Shown here: in pieces, positions 9,622 to 20,530 of the stretch
Layout of the letters: each line of letters starts with the position of its first letter
Numbering within the stretch: the stretch's first letter is position 1
Assembly: GCF_016809835.1 (NCBI RefSeq)
Contig: NZ_JAFBIL020000010.1
Span: forward strand, 1-64,000
Reading direction: 5' to 3'
Length of the DNA stretch: 64,000 nucleotides
Source of the DNA: Massilia soli
GTDB taxonomy: Bacteria; Pseudomonadota; Gammaproteobacteria; Burkholderiales; Burkholderiaceae_D
Program-made: the position numbers and the translations under genes
The notes under the pieces: model-generated
What the model was told of the DNA's origin: nothing
What the model saw: the letters and a program-made list of their open reading frames with translations, nothing else
Database searches by the model: none

Positions 9622-10220
9622 TTTCTCTCCAACTGCAACAGCAGGTCGCCGATTTCCGACAAGTTCAGTATCAGGTCCGGGGCCTGCTTTTTAATCGCCT
9701 GCTCCGGCATGGTCGCCACTTGCGCCTCGGCTGGATCTTGCACGACGGTCAAGCCGCCGCACGCTTTAATGATGCGCATGCCATCTGCGCCATCCTGGTT
9801 CGCGCCGGTCAGCAACACTGCGGCCAGGTGCGGACCGTAGGCTTCCGCCGCCGACACCATCAGTACATCGATCGCCGGCCGGGCGAAATGGACGGGAGGC
9901 TCGTTGCTCAGCGAAAAACGGTGATCGTTCTCAATCGATAAATGGTAACCAGAACCGGCGAAGTAGACGGTTCCCGCTGCAATGTCCTCCTTGTCGGCCG
10001 CTTCGCGTGCCGGCACCGAGATGCGCGACGAAAACAGCTCGGCCAGCCGACTGTCGCGGTGCTCCGGAACGTGCAGCATCACAATGACCGGCAAACTATA
10101 GCCAGATGGCAGCAATGGCAGGAGTTTCAAGAGCGCATCGACGCCGCCCGCCGAACCGGCGATCACCAGCGCGCGGATATCGCGGCCGGCCAGCGCGTCG
10201 GTCAGCTGGGCCGCCTTCAT
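9618..10220 (-). CDS. CheB-type methylesterase/glutaminase domain protein (no receiver)
   Basis: The 200-residue protein is a stand-alone CheB catalytic domain. The catalytic serine lies in IAGSAGG (Ser23), the histidine in MLHVPEH (His50), and the aspartate in [11 protein letters not shown] (probably Asp143). CheB removes methyl groups from chemoreceptor glutamates, but here the N-terminal receiver that normally controls it is missing. The start at 10220 overlaps the cheR stop (ATGA); a longer frame upstream runs inside cheR and is rejected. As no methyl-accepting protein, cheA or cheW is nearby, the pair may modify a kinase in the same operon. That role is inferred from the context. Confidence 0.88.
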   Translation of the reverse strand: MKAAQLTDALAGRDIRALVIAGSAGGVDALLKLLPLLPSGYSLPVIVMLHVPEHRDSRLAELFSSRISVPAREAADKEDIAAGTVYFAGSGYHLSIENDHRFSLSNEPPVHFARPAIDVLMVSAAEAYGPHLAAVLLTGANQDGADGMRIIKACGGLTVVQDPAEAQVATMPEQAIKKQAPDLILNLSEIGDLLLQLERK

Positions 10221-11041
10221 TGGCCCAGCTTCCGATACAGGCGCTCGCGCTTGACCAAGGGCTCGAAGCGTCCGGCATAGGAGGAAAACTCCAGGCTTTC
10301 CTTGCTGCCGAGCGCCAGGAAGCCGCGGTGGCACAGCGATTCATGGAACAGGCCGAGCACGCGGTCCTGGAGTTTCTTGTTGAAATAGATCATCACGTTG
10401 CGGCACGAGATCAGCTGGGTTTCGGAGAACACGCTGTCGGTGGCCAGGCTATGGTCGGCGAACGTCACGTTCTCGACCAGCGAGCGGTCGAACAGGGCGC
10501 CGTCGTAAGCGGCCGTGTAATAGTCGGAGAACGCCGCCTTGCCGCCGGCGCGCTGGTAGTTTTCGGTAAACTTGCGCATGTCGCGCAGCGCAAACACGCC
10601 GCGCCGCGCCGCCTCCAGCGACTGCGGATTGATATCGGTGGCGTAGATGATGGTGCGTTCCAGCAACCCCTCTTCCTTGAGCAGGATCGCCATCGAGTAC
10701 ACCTCTTCGCCGGTGCTGCAGCCGGCGACCCACACCTTCAGCGACGGATAGGTCTGCAGGAACGGCACCACCTGCTCGCGCAGCGCGGCGTAGAAGGACG
10801 GGTCGCGGAACATCTCGCTGACCGGAATCGTCAGGTACTGCAGCAGCTGCGAGAACGCCGACGGGTCGTGCATCACGCGTTCCTGCAGGCCGGAGACGGT
10901 GTCGCAGCCCATCTCGTGCAGCGCGTGCAGCACGCGGCGCTTCTGCGACGCCCCGGTGTAGTCGCGGAAATCGTAGTTATATTTGAGGTACACCGCTTCC
11001 ATCAGCAGCCGCACCTCGATGTCGATGTCCTTCGAGGGCAT
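10217..11041 (-). CDS. CheR-type protein-glutamate methyltransferase
   Basis: The 274-residue protein has an N-terminal helical CheR domain and a SAM-binding domain with VAGCSTGEE at 105-113, [11 protein letters not shown] and SCRNVMIYF. It transfers methyl groups from S-adenosylmethionine to glutamate side chains of receptor proteins. The start at 11041 shares one base with the stop of the upstream hybrid kinase (TGATG), and its end overlaps the cheB-like gene, so all three are coupled. No receptor-binding TPR extension is present. The likely substrate is a component of this signalling operon, such as the membrane kinase with its long coiled coil, but this is inference. Confidence 0.9.
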   Translation of the reverse strand: MPSKDIDIEVRLLMEAVYLKYNYDFRDYTGASQKRRVLHALHEMGCDTVSGLQERVMHDPSAFSQLLQYLTIPVSEMFRDPSFYAALREQVVPFLQTYPSLKVWVAGCSTGEEVYSMAILLKEEGLLERTIIYATDINPQSLEAARRGVFALRDMRKFTENYQRAGGKAAFSDYYTAAYDGALFDRSLVENVTFADHSLATDSVFSETQLISCRNVMIYFNKKLQDRVLGLFHESLCHRGFLALGSKESLEFSSYAGRFEPLVKRERLYRKLGQ

Positions 11042-14000
11042 CAGGTGCGCTCCAGGCTCGGCATCCAGACCCGCAGCAGCGAATACAGGCGCGTCAGGTC
11101 GATCGGCTTGGCCAGGTAATCGTTGGCGCCGGCGGCGATGCACTGCTCCTGGTCGTCCTTCATCGCCTTGGCGGTGACGGCGATGATCGGCAGGCGGTCG
11201 AAGCGGCCGTCGGCGCGGATGCGGCGGGTCGCTTCGAGCCCGTCCATCCCCGGCATCATGATGTCCATCAGGACCAGGTCGATACCCGGCACTTCATCGA
11301 GCTTGGACAAGGCCTCGAACCCATTGCGGCCGATTTCGACAATCGCGCCGCGCTGCTCCAGCGCGCTGGTGAGCGCGAACACGTTGCGCACATCGTCGTC
11401 CACCAGCAGGATGGTGCGGCCCTCGAACACGCGGTCGCGGCTGCGCACCGTGCGCAGCATGCTCTGGCGCTCGCTCGACAGCTGCGACTCGACGCGGTGC
11501 AGGAACAAGGTCACTTCATCGAGCAGGCGTTCGGGCGAGCGGGCGCCCTTGATGATGATCGAGCGCGAATACTTCATCAGGTCCGCTTCTTCGGCGCGCG
11601 TCAGGTTGCGGCCGGTGTAGACAATCACCGGCGGGAACGAGCAGATGTCTTCCTTCGACATCTGTTCGAGCAGCTCGTTGCCCTGCATGTCGGGCAGCTT
11701 CAGGTCGATGATCATGCAGTCGAAAATCTCCTCGCGCAGCAGCGCCATCGCCTCCTGGCCCGAGCCGACCGCATCGATGCGCACGTCATCGTCGGCGATC
11801 AGCGAGACCACGCTGTCGCGCTGGCGCTCGTCGTCCTCGACCAGCAGCACGCGCTTGATCTTCTGGGTGAATTTTTCTTCCAGCTTGTGGAACACCTGCT
11901 CGAGCTGCTCGCGCGTGGTCGGCTTGAGCGCGTAGCCGATCGCGCCAAGGTGCAGCGCCTCGCCGCCGTTGTCCTGGCTTGATACCACGTGGACCGGAAT
12001 GTGGCGCGTTTCCGGGAGCTCCTTCAAGGTCTGCAGGACCGACAGGCCGGAACGGTCCGGCAGGCGCATGTCGAGCAGGATCGCATGGGGCGCTTGCTGG
12101 GTCGCCAGGCGCAGGCCCTGGTCCGCGGTCAGCGCCACCAGGCAGCGGTAATCCATGTCGCGCGCCAGCTGGTACAAAATGCGCGCGAACTCGGGATCGT
12201 CCTCGATCACCAGCACGGTGCGTCCGCCCGGCGCCTGCGGCTGGTCGCGGTCGTCGGAGAAGGTCGGCTCGGCGACCGGCGCTTCCGCCTGGGCCGCCGC
12301 CGGTGCCACCGGCGCCATGCTGGCGGCGCTCTGCTGCGCCAGCGGCGCAGGCTCCGGCGCCACCATCAGGTGCCGCGGCAGGCACAGGGTGAACGTGCTG
12401 CCCACGCCCGGCTTGCTGTCCACGGTCAGGGTGCCGCCCAACAAGCCGGTCAGGTCGCGCGAGATCGACAACCCGAGGCCGGTGCCGCCGAAGCGGCGGC
12501 TGGTGGTGCCGTCGGCCTGGTGGAACGCGTCGAAAATACGGTCATGCTGGTCTTGCGCGATGCCGATCCCCGAATCGGCGACGATGAAGCGCACCGTGCC
12601 GTCGGCACCGCCCGTCACCTTCAGCGACACTTCGCCGCTGTCGGTAAACTTCACCGCGTTCGACAGCAGATTTTTCAGGATCTGCGCGAGGCGCTGGCGG
12701 TCGGTATGCAGGGAGCCAGGCACCGACTGGTCGATATCGACGCGGAACGCCAGCTTCTTCTGCAGCGCCAGCGGTTCGAATACCATCGCCAGCGCCTCCA
12801 CCGTGCGCCGCAGCGGCACCTCTTCGGGCACCAGGTCAAGCTTGCCCGCTTCGACTTTCGAAATATCGAGGATGTCGTTAATCAGCTGAAGCAGGTCGTT
12901 ACCGGCGGAATAGATCGTTTTGGCGAAGCGTACCTGTTCATCGTTCAGGTTGCCCTGGGTGTTATCGGACAGCAGCTTGGCCAGGATCAGCGAGCTATTG
13001 AGCGGCGTGCGCAGCTCGTGCGACATATTGGCCAGGAACTCGGACTTGTAGCGGCTGGCGCGTTCCAGCTCCAGCGCGCGTGCGCGCAGCTCTTCCTGCG
13101 CCAGCGTCAGCGCCGAATTTTTCTGGTCGAGGTTGAGCGCCTGCTCGGCCAGCTGGTCGTTGGTCTGTTCGAGTTCGGCCTGCTGGTTTTCCAGGTTGGT
13201 CTGCGACTCTTCCAGCACGCGCGACTGCTCTTCCAGCTCCTCGTTGGCGGTGCGCAGTTCTTCCTGCTGGACCTGGAGCTCTTCATTGAGCTGCTGGGTC
13301 TCGGCCAGCGCATCCTGCAGGCGCTGGCGGTACAGCGCGGCCGCCACTGCCGCGCCGACACCCTCGCCAGCGAGTTCCAGGAACTCACTGTCGCGGCGGC
13401 GCGCCTTGTGCAGGAAGCCGATTTCGATGACGCCGTTGACCACGCCCTCGTTGGCAAACGGCGCCACTATCAGGTAGCGCGGCGCGCCTGAGCCGAGGCC
13501 CGAAGCAATCTTGACGTAGTCGCCCGGAACATTGTCGAGGGTGAGCATGCGGTTTTCGCTGGCGGCCTGGCCAACCAGTGTTTCGTGCTTGCCGAAGACC
13601 TGCGCGCGCTGCTCGCTTTCGCGGTCGAAGCCATAGGTAGCCACGCGGCGCAGGGCGCCGCCTTCATCGCGCACATACATCGCCGCCACCGCGCCATCGA
13701 GGTAGCGCGTGATATAGGCCAGCACCGCGCGCGCCAGCTGGCCGAGCGATTCCTGCCCGGCCGCCTGCACCGCCAGTTCGGTCTGGCCGGTGCGCAACCA
13801 GGCCTGGCGCTGCATCGATTCGTTGTGTTCGGTCTGTTGTTCGAGCGCCTTGCTGTAGGTCGTCGACAGGCGCATCAGCGCGCGGCGGCCATATACCGCC
13901 AGCCCCGCTGCGACCAGTGCGCTGAACACCAGGTAGCAGATGACCGACCAGGTGATCACGCTGCGCGCGCTGTCGTTGCGCTGCTGGCGCAGGGTCTCTT

Positions 14001-14499
14001 CGGCTTCGATGAAGTTGGCAAATTCGCGCCGCACGTCGTCGGTCAGCATCTTGCCGCGGCCGCTGCGTACCGGCGCGACGACATCGCCATTCGCGCGCCG
14101 CAAGTCGATCATTTCGTTGGCGAACGCCTCCCACTGCTTTTGCGCGGTGGTGATGCGGCGCAGGCGGTCGACCTGCATGCCGTTGTCGGCGACCAGTTCC
14201 GACAGGGCGGCGATTTCGGCGGCGATCTTCGGCCTGGCGGTGAGGTAAGGCGCCAGGAAGGTCTCGTCGCCCGAGATCAGGAAACCGCGCATGCCGGTCT
14301 CCATGTCGACCGACAGCTTGCTGGTTTCGTTGGCATTGCCGATGACGCGCTCGGAATGCTCCACCAGGCCCATCACGGTAACAAGGTACACGATAATGCC
14401 GACAAAAACGGCCGCGCTGAGAGCGCCGACTGCCAATGGAAGAGCAATGTTACGTGAAAGAATTCGCCGGAATTGCGTCGAGTCGATGGTGCCTGGCAT
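11041..14499 (-). CDS. membrane hybrid histidine kinase (CHASE3-GAF-HisKA-HATPase-REC-REC-REC)
   Basis: The 1152-residue sensor has a membrane span at about 19-43, a periplasmic CHASE3-like region ([15 protein letters not shown]) to about 180, and a second span at 183-205. A GAF domain at about 240-390 and a long Glu/Gln-rich coiled coil (about 395-480) follow. HisKA has His494 in [10 protein letters not shown], and HATPase has [14 protein letters not shown]. An Ala/Pro linker leads to three receivers, each with a DD/DDD pocket and phosphoacceptor ([24 protein letters not shown]). I chose MPGTIDS at 14499 over an extension to 14544 because the extension lacks a ribosome site; 14499 also has a weak one. 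It heads the cheR-cheB-kinase operon and presumably passes phosphate through its receivers. Confidence 0.92.
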   Translation of the reverse strand: MPGTIDSTQFRRILSRNIALPLAVGALSAAVFVGIIVYLVTVMGLVEHSERVIGNANETSKLSVDMETGMRGFLISGDETFLAPYLTARPKIAAEIAALSELVADNGMQVDRLRRITTAQKQWEAFANEMIDLRRANGDVVAPVRSGRGKMLTDDVRREFANFIEAEETLRQQRNDSARSVITWSVICYLVFSALVAAGLAVYGRRALMRLSTTYSKALEQQTEHNESMQRQAWLRTGQTELAVQAAGQESLGQLARAVLAYITRYLDGAVAAMYVRDEGGALRRVATYGFDRESEQRAQVFGKHETLVGQAASENRMLTLDNVPGDYVKIASGLGSGAPRYLIVAPFANEGVVNGVIEIGFLHKARRRDSEFLELAGEGVGAAVAAALYRQRLQDALAETQQLNEELQVQQEELRTANEELEEQSRVLEESQTNLENQQAELEQTNDQLAEQALNLDQKNSALTLAQEELRARALELERASRYKSEFLANMSHELRTPLNSSLILAKLLSDNTQGNLNDEQVRFAKTIYSAGNDLLQLINDILDISKVEAGKLDLVPEEVPLRRTVEALAMVFEPLALQKKLAFRVDIDQSVPGSLHTDRQRLAQILKNLLSNAVKFTDSGEVSLKVTGGADGTVRFIVADSGIGIAQDQHDRIFDAFHQADGTTSRRFGGTGLGLSISRDLTGLLGGTLTVDSKPGVGSTFTLCLPRHLMVAPEPAPLAQQSAASMAPVAPAAAQAEAPVAEPTFSDDRDQPQAPGGRTVLVIEDDPEFARILYQLARDMDYRCLVALTADQGLRLATQQAPHAILLDMRLPDRSGLSVLQTLKELPETRHIPVHVVSSQDNGGEALHLGAIGYALKPTTREQLEQVFHKLEEKFTQKIKRVLLVEDDERQRDSVVSLIADDDVRIDAVGSGQEAMALLREEIFDCMIIDLKLPDMQGNELLEQMSKEDICSFPPVIVYTGRNLTRAEEADLMKYSRSIIIKGARSPERLLDEVTLFLHRVESQLSSERQSMLRTVRSRDRVFEGRTILLVDDDVRNVFALTSALEQRGAIVEIGRNGFEALSKLDEVPGIDLVLMDIMMPGMDGLEATRRIRADGRFDRLPIIAVTAKAMKDDQEQCIAAGANDYLAKPIDLTRLYSLLRVWMPSLERT

Positions 14500-14583
14500 G
14501 GGAAACCCAATGATGAGAATGCGGGAAGTGTATCTTATTGTCAACGAAACCGGCGCACAGCTCAGCCGCCAGTAAAAAATACC

Positions 14584-17106
14584 TTAAGGCAATAACTTCG
14601 CCAGGTAGGGCGCGGTCCGGCTACTCTTGTGGCTTGCCACCTCGCGCGGCGGGCCGGCGGCCACCACCTTGCCGCCCGCGTCCCCGGCGCCCGGGCCGAT
14701 GTCGATGACCCAGTCGCTGGCGGCGGCCACGCGCATGTTGTGTTCTACCAGGATCACCGTATTGCCTGCTTCGACCAGCGCGTCGAGCTGGGTGATCAGG
14801 CGCTCGACGTCGGCCGGGTGCAGGCCCGTGGTCGGCTCGTCCAGGATATACAAGGTGTTGCCGCGCCCGGCGCGCTGCAGTTCGGTGGCCAGCTTGATGC
14901 GCTGGGCCTCGCCGCCGGACAGTTCGGTGGCCGGCTGGCCGAGCCGCAGGTAGCCCAGGCCAACTTCGCGCAGCACCTCGAGCGAGCGCTTGACCGCCGC
15001 ATCGCCGGCGAAGAATTCGGCGGCGGCGTCGACGGTCAGCGCCAGCACCTCGGCGATGTTCTTGCCGTTGTAGGCGATCTCCAGGGTCTTGGCGTTGTAG
15101 CGCGCCCCCGAACAGGTCGGGCATGGCGCATACACGCTCGGCAAAAACAGCAGCTCGACCATCACGAAGCCCTCGCCGGCGCAGTGGTCGCAGCGGCCCT
15201 TGGCGACGTTGAACGAAAAGCGCCCGGCATCATAGCGGCGCGCGCGGGCTTGCCTGGTTGCGGCGAACAGCTTGCGCACATGGTCGAACAGGCCGGTGTA
15301 GGTGGCCAGGTTGGAGCGCGGCGTGCGCCCGATCGGCTTCTGGTCGACACGCACCATGCGCTTGATGCCGGCCATGCCATGCACGATGCGGCCTTCCAGC
15401 GGCATCTCGGCCGCCGCTTCCAGCTCGCTACCCTCCTCCACCTCGGCCGGAACATCGTGCCCGAGTTCGGCCGCGGCCAGTTCGACCAGCACCTGGCTGA
15501 CCAAGCTCGATTTGCCCGAGCCCGACACGCCGGTCACGCTGGTCATCACGCCAAGCGGGAATTCGGCGCTGAGCCGGTCCAGGTTGTTGCGGGTGACGCC
15601 TTCGAGCTTCAGCCAGCCCTGCGGGGTGCGCGGGGTGCGGACCGCTGGCGCCTGGGTGGGGAACAGGTAGCGGCGGGTCTGCGAATCCTCGACCGCCTGC
15701 AAGCCCGGGGGCGGTCCGCTGTACAGCACCTGGCCGCCCTGCTCGCCTGCGAACGGGCCGACGTCGACGATCCAGTCGGCGTGGCGGATCACGTCCAGCG
15801 CATGCTCGACCACGAACAGCGAATTGCCCGATGCCTTCAACTGGCCCAGCGCGCTCAGCAAAGCCTCGGTGTCGGCCGGATGCAGCCCGGCCGACGGCTC
15901 ATCGAGTACGTACACGACGCCAAACAGGTTCGAGCGCACCTGGGTCGCAAGGCGCAGGCGCTGCAGCTCGCCCGGCGACAGGGTCGGCGTACCGCGCTCC
16001 AGCGCGAGGTAGCCAAGCCCCAGGTCGAGCAGGACATCGAGCCGGGCCGACAGGTCGGCGGCGATGCGCTGCATGACGATCAGCTTTTCAGGATGCTCGG
16101 CGGCGGTCTTCGCATTCTTCTTCGCGCTGCCATCGGCGTGCGGCCGCAGCAGGGCCGCCAGCCGTTCCAGCGGCAAGCGCGAGATGTCGGCGATGTCATG
16201 GCCCTCGAAGGTGACCGACAGCGACTCGGGCCGCAGCCGCTTGCCCTCGCACAGCGGACAAGCGCTGCTGACCATGTAGCGCGCCGCGCGCTTCTTCATC
16301 GACGCGCTCTCGGTGTTGGCGAAGGTCTGCAGCACGTAGCGGCGCGCGCCGGTAAAGGTGCCCTGGTAGCTCGGGGTCTCCTTGCGCTTGAGCGCGCGCC
16401 GGGTTTCCTCGGGCGTGAAGCCGGCGTAGACCGGAACGGTGGGCTGCTCGTCGGTAAACAGGATCCAGTTGCGCACCTTTTTCGGCAGCTCGCGCCAGGG
16501 CGTATCGACGTCGTAGCCCAGCGTGACCAGGATGTCGCGCAGGTTCTGGCCGTGCCAGGCGGTCGGCCACGCGGCCACTGCCCGTTCGCGGATGGTCAGC
16601 GTATCGTCGGGCACCATCGACTGCTCGGTCACCTCATATACCCGCCCAAGGCCATGGCACTGCGGACAGGCGCCCTCCGGCGTATTGGGCGAAAACGACT
16701 CGGCGTACAACAGCTCCTGCCCGCGCGGATAGTCGCCGGCGCGAGAATAGAGCATGCGCAAGGAATTGGACAAGGTGCTGACGCTGCCGACCGACGAGCG
16801 CGCGGTGGGCGAGCCGCGCTGCTGCTGCAGCGCCACCGCCGGCGGCAAGCCGTCGATGTGGTCCACCTCGGGCACCGGCATCTGGTGGAACAGGCGGCGC
16901 GCATACGGCGACACCGACTCCAGGTAGCGCCGCTGCGCCTCCGCGTACAGGGTGCCGAAGGCGAGCGATGACTTGCCCGAGCCCGACACGCCGGTAAACA
17001 CCACCAGCGCATCGCGCGGAATCTCGAGGCTGACGTTCTTCAGATTGTGTTCGCGCGCCCCGCGCACCCGCACGAAGCCGGCGCGCGGCTGATTATTCCT
17101 GTCCAT
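14584..17106 (-). CDS. UvrA2-type ABC ATPase (UvrA-like, lacks UvrB-binding domain)
   Basis: The 840-residue protein has two UvrA-type ATP-binding halves: Walker [10 protein letters not shown] at 39-47 and again near 530, signatures LSPGELQRL and LSGGEAQRI, and zinc-finger cysteines in CPLCEGKR and CDHCAGEG ... [10 protein letters not shown]. Between SRAGD (about 121-125) and [19 protein letters not shown] (from about 136) only a dozen residues remain where canonical UvrA carries its UvrB-binding domain. UvrA2 proteins with this deletion are linked to resistance to DNA-binding drugs and to damage tolerance, not to standard excision repair. The start [10 protein letters not shown] (17106) is chosen over 17166 because homology begins just after it. 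It reads toward the signalling operon with an 84-base gap. Confidence 0.9.
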   Translation of the reverse strand: MDRNNQPRAGFVRVRGAREHNLKNVSLEIPRDALVVFTGVSGSGKSSLAFGTLYAEAQRRYLESVSPYARRLFHQMPVPEVDHIDGLPPAVALQQQRGSPTARSSVGSVSTLSNSLRMLYSRAGDYPRGQELLYAESFSPNTPEGACPQCHGLGRVYEVTEQSMVPDDTLTIRERAVAAWPTAWHGQNLRDILVTLGYDVDTPWRELPKKVRNWILFTDEQPTVPVYAGFTPEETRRALKRKETPSYQGTFTGARRYVLQTFANTESASMKKRAARYMVSSACPLCEGKRLRPESLSVTFEGHDIADISRLPLERLAALLRPHADGSAKKNAKTAAEHPEKLIVMQRIAADLSARLDVLLDLGLGYLALERGTPTLSPGELQRLRLATQVRSNLFGVVYVLDEPSAGLHPADTEALLSALGQLKASGNSLFVVEHALDVIRHADWIVDVGPFAGEQGGQVLYSGPPPGLQAVEDSQTRRYLFPTQAPAVRTPRTPQGWLKLEGVTRNNLDRLSAEFPLGVMTSVTGVSGSGKSSLVSQVLVELAAAELGHDVPAEVEEGSELEAAAEMPLEGRIVHGMAGIKRMVRVDQKPIGRTPRSNLATYTGLFDHVRKLFAATRQARARRYDAGRFSFNVAKGRCDHCAGEGFVMVELLFLPSVYAPCPTCSGARYNAKTLEIAYNGKNIAEVLALTVDAAAEFFAGDAAVKRSLEVLREVGLGYLRLGQPATELSGGEAQRIKLATELQRAGRGNTLYILDEPTTGLHPADVERLITQLDALVEAGNTVILVEHNMRVAAASDWVIDIGPGAGDAGGKVVAAGPPREVASHKSSRTAPYLAKLLP

Positions 17107-17234
17107 TGATCTTGATCCGCCAAAAATTGACCTGCCCCTATTAGACCCAGAGCCGGGCTGGGCCACTGTACGGTGTCACACGCTGGGTGCAACAGGCGGG
17201 ACTGCCCGCTGCCGCTGCGCACGGACCGCCGACG

Positions 17235-17272
17235 TAAAAAAAAAGCCGCCGGGCTTGCGCCGGGCGGCTTTT
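17235..17272 (-). terminator. intrinsic terminator of ompA
   Basis: On the minus strand, AAGCCGCCCGGCGC and GCCCGGCGGCTT form a strong G/C stem followed by a run of about nine T. It lies about 40 bases after the ompA-like stop and points in that gene's direction. Confidence 0.9.
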
Positions 17273-17310
17273 CAGGATTTGGCGCGCACCAGGCGCGCCG
17301 CAGTCCTTAA

Positions 17311-18555
17311 TTACTTGGTGACGGTACGGGTACCGACAACTTCAACGGTCACGCGACGGTTCTTTGCGCGGCCTTCCGAGGTGCTGTTGTCAGCAACTGG
17401 CTGGGTCTCGCCCTTGCCTTCGGTGTACACACGGCTCTGCTCAACACCTTTCGACACGATGTAAGCCTTGACAGCTTCAGCGCGGCGCAGCGACAGCTTC
17501 TGGTTGTAAGCATCGGTGCCGATCGAATCGGTGTGACCAACGGTAACCATGACTTCGGTGTTCATGCCTTGCAGCTTGTTCAGCAGGTCGTCCAGAGCAG
17601 CCTTGCCTTCTGGCTTGACGATTGCTTTGTCGAAGTCGAACAGCGCTTCAGCAGCGAACGATACTTTTTCCGAGGTAGGAACTGGTGCTGCCTCAACAAC
17701 TGGTGCTGGTGCTGGCGCAGCTTCTACAGGTGCTGGTGCAGCTGGAGCGACGTAGACAGGTGCCGGTGCTGGGTTGCCGAGCTTGTATACCAGGGCCAGC
17801 GAGTACAGGTCAGCTTTGCCGTTGGTCGACAGGAAGTCGCGGGTGCGGACGCGCTCTGCTTCCAGACGCAGCGACAGCTTCTGGCTCAGGCTCATCTCAG
17901 CGCCAACGCCGAAGTGCGGCTTCCACTTGCCTTCGTTGTGTTCTGCAGGTGCTGCTTCATTGACGCGCGAACCCGAGAAATCGGTGTCAGCCTTGACGTA
18001 TGCCATACCGGCACGTGCGAACAGCATGAAGCGCTGCGATACTGGCAGTTTGCCGATCAGGTCAGCGTTCACGCCGCGGATGCGCAGGTTGCCGGTCAGG
18101 TTGCCGCCTTGAACGGTGCGGGTGGTGTACGAGAAATCGCCCAGGTCGAAGTAACCGCCTTCAACTGCCAGGTAACGGTTGATGTGCTTACCAGCGAACA
18201 GCTTGAAACCGACATCGCGCTCGTCGCTCGACCATGCATTGACGGTCTGGGATGGGGTGGTCAGCATGCGGGCAGCTGCCTTGTCGTCGATGTCAACGCG
18301 CGAACGGCCGATTGCTGCACCGATGTAGGCGGCGCTGTTGTTCCACGCTTCCAGGTTGCTTTCGGTGGTGATCATCGCGTCTGGCGCGGCTGGCGCCATC
18401 GAGCCGTCCTGCATCGTCGTGGTCTGAACCGAGGTGTTACCCGTGCCCATGTCCGTCGTCGTCGTCGTCGTGGTGCTCTGTGCCATGACTACCTGGCTTG
18501 CCAGGATTGCAGCGGCGATCGCGGTCAGTTTGAACATGTTTTTAGCTGATTTCAT
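17311..18555 (-). CDS. OmpA-family outer membrane porin-like protein
   Basis: The 414-residue protein has a signal peptide (MKSAKNMFKLTAIAAAILAS ... VMAQ) and a Thr-rich mature N-terminus encoded partly by a trinucleotide repeat. A beta-barrel of about 190 residues follows, then a Pro/Ala linker (about 265-295) and a C-terminal OmpA peptidoglycan-binding domain. That domain shows VGHTDSIGTDAYN, LSLRRAEAVKAYI and KNRRVTVEV. It anchors the outer membrane to the cell wall. Codon choice is unusually rich in GCT, GGT and GTA-type codons compared with neighbours, as expected for a very abundant protein. It is monocistronic, with its own terminator and a 344-base upstream region. Confidence 0.92.
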   Translation of the reverse strand: MKSAKNMFKLTAIAAAILASQVVMAQSTTTTTTTDMGTGNTSVQTTTMQDGSMAPAAPDAMITTESNLEAWNNSAAYIGAAIGRSRVDIDDKAAARMLTTPSQTVNAWSSDERDVGFKLFAGKHINRYLAVEGGYFDLGDFSYTTRTVQGGNLTGNLRIRGVNADLIGKLPVSQRFMLFARAGMAYVKADTDFSGSRVNEAAPAEHNEGKWKPHFGVGAEMSLSQKLSLRLEAERVRTRDFLSTNGKADLYSLALVYKLGNPAPAPVYVAPAAPAPVEAAPAPAPVVEAAPVPTSEKVSFAAEALFDFDKAIVKPEGKAALDDLLNKLQGMNTEVMVTVGHTDSIGTDAYNQKLSLRRAEAVKAYIVSKGVEQSRVYTEGKGETQPVADNSTSEGRAKNRRVTVEVVGTRTVTK

Positions 18556-18899
18556 ATTTTTCTTTCGTGTTAGGGGATAGTGATATCCACGGTTGCTTAA
18601 TTTGGTGCAGGCTCGCGCAGTTGCGCTGCTGTGACTGAACTATTACCCATCACCAACTGCCGCTCCGTACGGTAGCGAACATTAGAGTTGAAGGTATAAC
18701 AAAAGTCGCAAAAATACAACGGTTTCACCTGCGCCGACGTAAACATTCGATGCAAGGCAACGCGCTTTGTTGCTGTTTTGCCCATCCGCTTTCCAGCCTT
18801 GCCTGCCGTGTCCGCTGTGCCCCTTGCCAACTTGGCGCTCTGATAATACCCATCCGTGTATCCTGCGCGGATTAAATCGAATCAAGTGGAGAAATCAAC
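18556..18899. other. intergenic region between ompA (minus) and mgtC-like gene (plus)
   Basis: This 344-base stretch is richer in A+T than its surroundings. A possible ompA promoter on the minus strand is TTGTAT (18714-18719) and TATACC (18693-18698) with a 15-base spacer, giving a leader of about 130 bases; this is a weak match. I see no convincing open frame or RNA gene. Confidence 0.4.
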
Positions 18900-19376
18900 G
18901 TGTGGTGGCATGAAATTTGGGTAACGATTCAGCAGGAATTTTCCGATCTCGGCGATGTGTCGGATATCACCCGGGTCGTGTTGCGGCTGCTCGTTGCAGT
19001 CGCTCTGGGCGCGCTGCTGGGCTACGAGCGTGAGTCGATCGGCGCCTCCGCCGGCCTGCGCACGCACATGCTGGTGTCGCTCGGTTCGGCGCTGTTTGTG
19101 CTGATTCCGCTGCAGGCTGGCATGGTCATCGCCGACGTGTCGCGCGTGCTGCAGGGGGTCACCGCAGGGGTGGGCTTCCTCGGCGCCGGGGCCATCCTGA
19201 AGTCCCAGAAGGAAGGCGAAATCCACGGCCTGACCACGGCGGCGAGCGTGTGGCTGACCGCCGCGGTCGGCATCGCGGCCGGCATGGGCCGCGAGGCGAC
19301 GGCAGTGCTGAGCGCGATGCTGGCGCTGATCATTCTGTCGCTGCTGCGCCGCAGTGAGCGCAAGCGCAGGGATTAA
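18900..19376 (+). CDS. MgtC/SapB-family membrane protein
   Basis: The 158-residue protein is mostly hydrophobic, with four or five membrane segments and the MgtC hallmark GALLGYERE followed by GLRTHMLVSLGSALF and GVGFLGAGAIL. Only the membrane domain is present; the C-terminal ACT-like domain of longer MgtC proteins is missing, which is normal for the SapB/YhiD branch. Family members affect membrane potential, Mg2+ stress survival or ATP synthase activity. The start is GTG at 18900, supported by AGTGGAG about ten bases upstream. It is transcribed away from ompA and converges on galM. No Mg2+-sensing leader could be seen in the short upstream region. Confidence 0.88.
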   Translation: MWWHEIWVTIQQEFSDLGDVSDITRVVLRLLVAVALGALLGYERESIGASAGLRTHMLVSLGSALFVLIPLQAGMVIADVSRVLQGVTAGVGFLGAGAILKSQKEGEIHGLTTAASVWLTAAVGIAAGMGREATAVLSAMLALIILSLLRRSERKRRD

Positions 19377-19395
19377 ACCCTCGCGCACGACCGTT

Positions 19396-20454
19396 CTATT
19401 GTTCCACCAAAAAGACGAACTTCGACTGGGTGCGGTATTCCTGACCCGGCCGCAGTAGCGTACTCGGGAACGTTGGCTGGTTGGGCGCATCGGGGAAATG
19501 CTGGGGTTCCAGGCAAAAGCCGCCGCGATGGCGGTAATTCCAGCCTTTTCCTGTCAGGCTGCCATCGAGGAAGTTACCGCTGTAAAACTGGACACCGGGT
19601 TCCTCGGTGTGCATTTCCAGTACCCGCCCCGACACCGGCTCGACGACGCGCGCGGCCAGCTGGCAGCCGCTGCCGGTCTTGTTGAGCACAAAGTTATGGT
19701 CGTAGCCGCCGCCGTAGGCCAGTTGCTGGTCCTGCGCCAGAATGCGCGAACCGATGGCGTGCGGCGCGCGGAAGTCGAACGGCGTGCCTTCCACGGGCTG
19801 CAGGCGCCCGGTCGGAATCAGCGTGCTGTCCACCGGTGTGAACGCATCGGCGTCGATCATCAGGCGATGCCCGAGAATGTCGCCTTTCCCCGCCAGGTTG
19901 AAATAAGCGTGCTGGGTCAGGTTGACCGGCGTGACCTTGTCGGTCACGGCATGGAAGCGCACCCATAATTCGTTGGCCGGGGTCAGTTCGTAGACCACGG
20001 TGACGTCGAGGTTTCCGGGATAGCCCTGCTCGCCATCGGCACTGCGGTAGCTCAGCGTGAGGCCGACGCTGTCGCCGCGCTCGAACGGCTCCACCTGCCA
20101 GAACACGCGGTGGAAGCCGCCCGGCCCGCCGTGCAGGTGATGTTCGCCATTGTTGACCGGCAGCTGGACCAGCTGGCCGTTGAGCACCAGCCGTCCTTTC
20201 GCGATGCGGTTGCCGTGGCGACCGATCAGCGCGCCGAAATAAGGCGAATCTTCCAGATAGGGCAAGACATGGTCGAAGCCCAGGTTGATATCGGAAAATT
20301 TGCCGTGGCGGTCAGGCGTGTGGATTTCCGTGATGACGCCGCCGAAGTCGCTGATCTTGACGATCAGGCCGTTCGGGTTGACCAAGGTGTATAAGGAGGC
20401 GCGCCTGCCATCTGGCAGGGTGCCGAAGTCGCTCCGCGTAATGTTCGCTTGCAC
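19396..20454 (-). CDS. galM: aldose 1-epimerase (mutarotase)
   Basis: The 352-residue protein matches GalM: NRIAKGRL with GRHGNR near the N-terminus, HAYFNLAG carrying the catalytic histidine, DSTLIPTG, GTPFDFR, and EPGVQFYSGNFLDG carrying the catalytic glutamate. It interconverts alpha and beta anomers of glucose or galactose in the cytoplasm; I see no signal peptide. The GTG at 20454 is preferred over the adjacent TTG at 20457 because GAGGA is then six bases away. It stands alone, converging on the mgtC-like gene, with no galactose operon around it, so a general housekeeping role is more likely than a dedicated pathway. Confidence 0.93.
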   Translation of the reverse strand: MQANITRSDFGTLPDGRRASLYTLVNPNGLIVKISDFGGVITEIHTPDRHGKFSDINLGFDHVLPYLEDSPYFGALIGRHGNRIAKGRLVLNGQLVQLPVNNGEHHLHGGPGGFHRVFWQVEPFERGDSVGLTLSYRSADGEQGYPGNLDVTVVYELTPANELWVRFHAVTDKVTPVNLTQHAYFNLAGKGDILGHRLMIDADAFTPVDSTLIPTGRLQPVEGTPFDFRAPHAIGSRILAQDQQLAYGGGYDHNFVLNKTGSGCQLAARVVEPVSGRVLEMHTEEPGVQFYSGNFLDGSLTGKGWNYRHRGGFCLEPQHFPDAPNQPTFPSTLLRPGQEYRTQSKFVFLVEQ

Positions 20455-20530
20455 CAAATTCCTCGCATGAAGTAGCTCGGCGAATGGTACACCAGCATGC
20501 GCTTTTTCACGCCCACGGCACGTGCGCCAC

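Noticed and set aside
9621-11143. Longer starts for the CheB- and CheR-like genes inside upstream genes
   Set aside because: The overlaps ATGA and TGATG give compact, typical starts; the extensions have no family similarity.
17166-17181. LexA-like box CTGT-N8-ACAC before the UvrA2-type gene
   Set aside because: Seven of eight key bases fit, but the core is not AT-rich and the last base is wrong; chance is likely.
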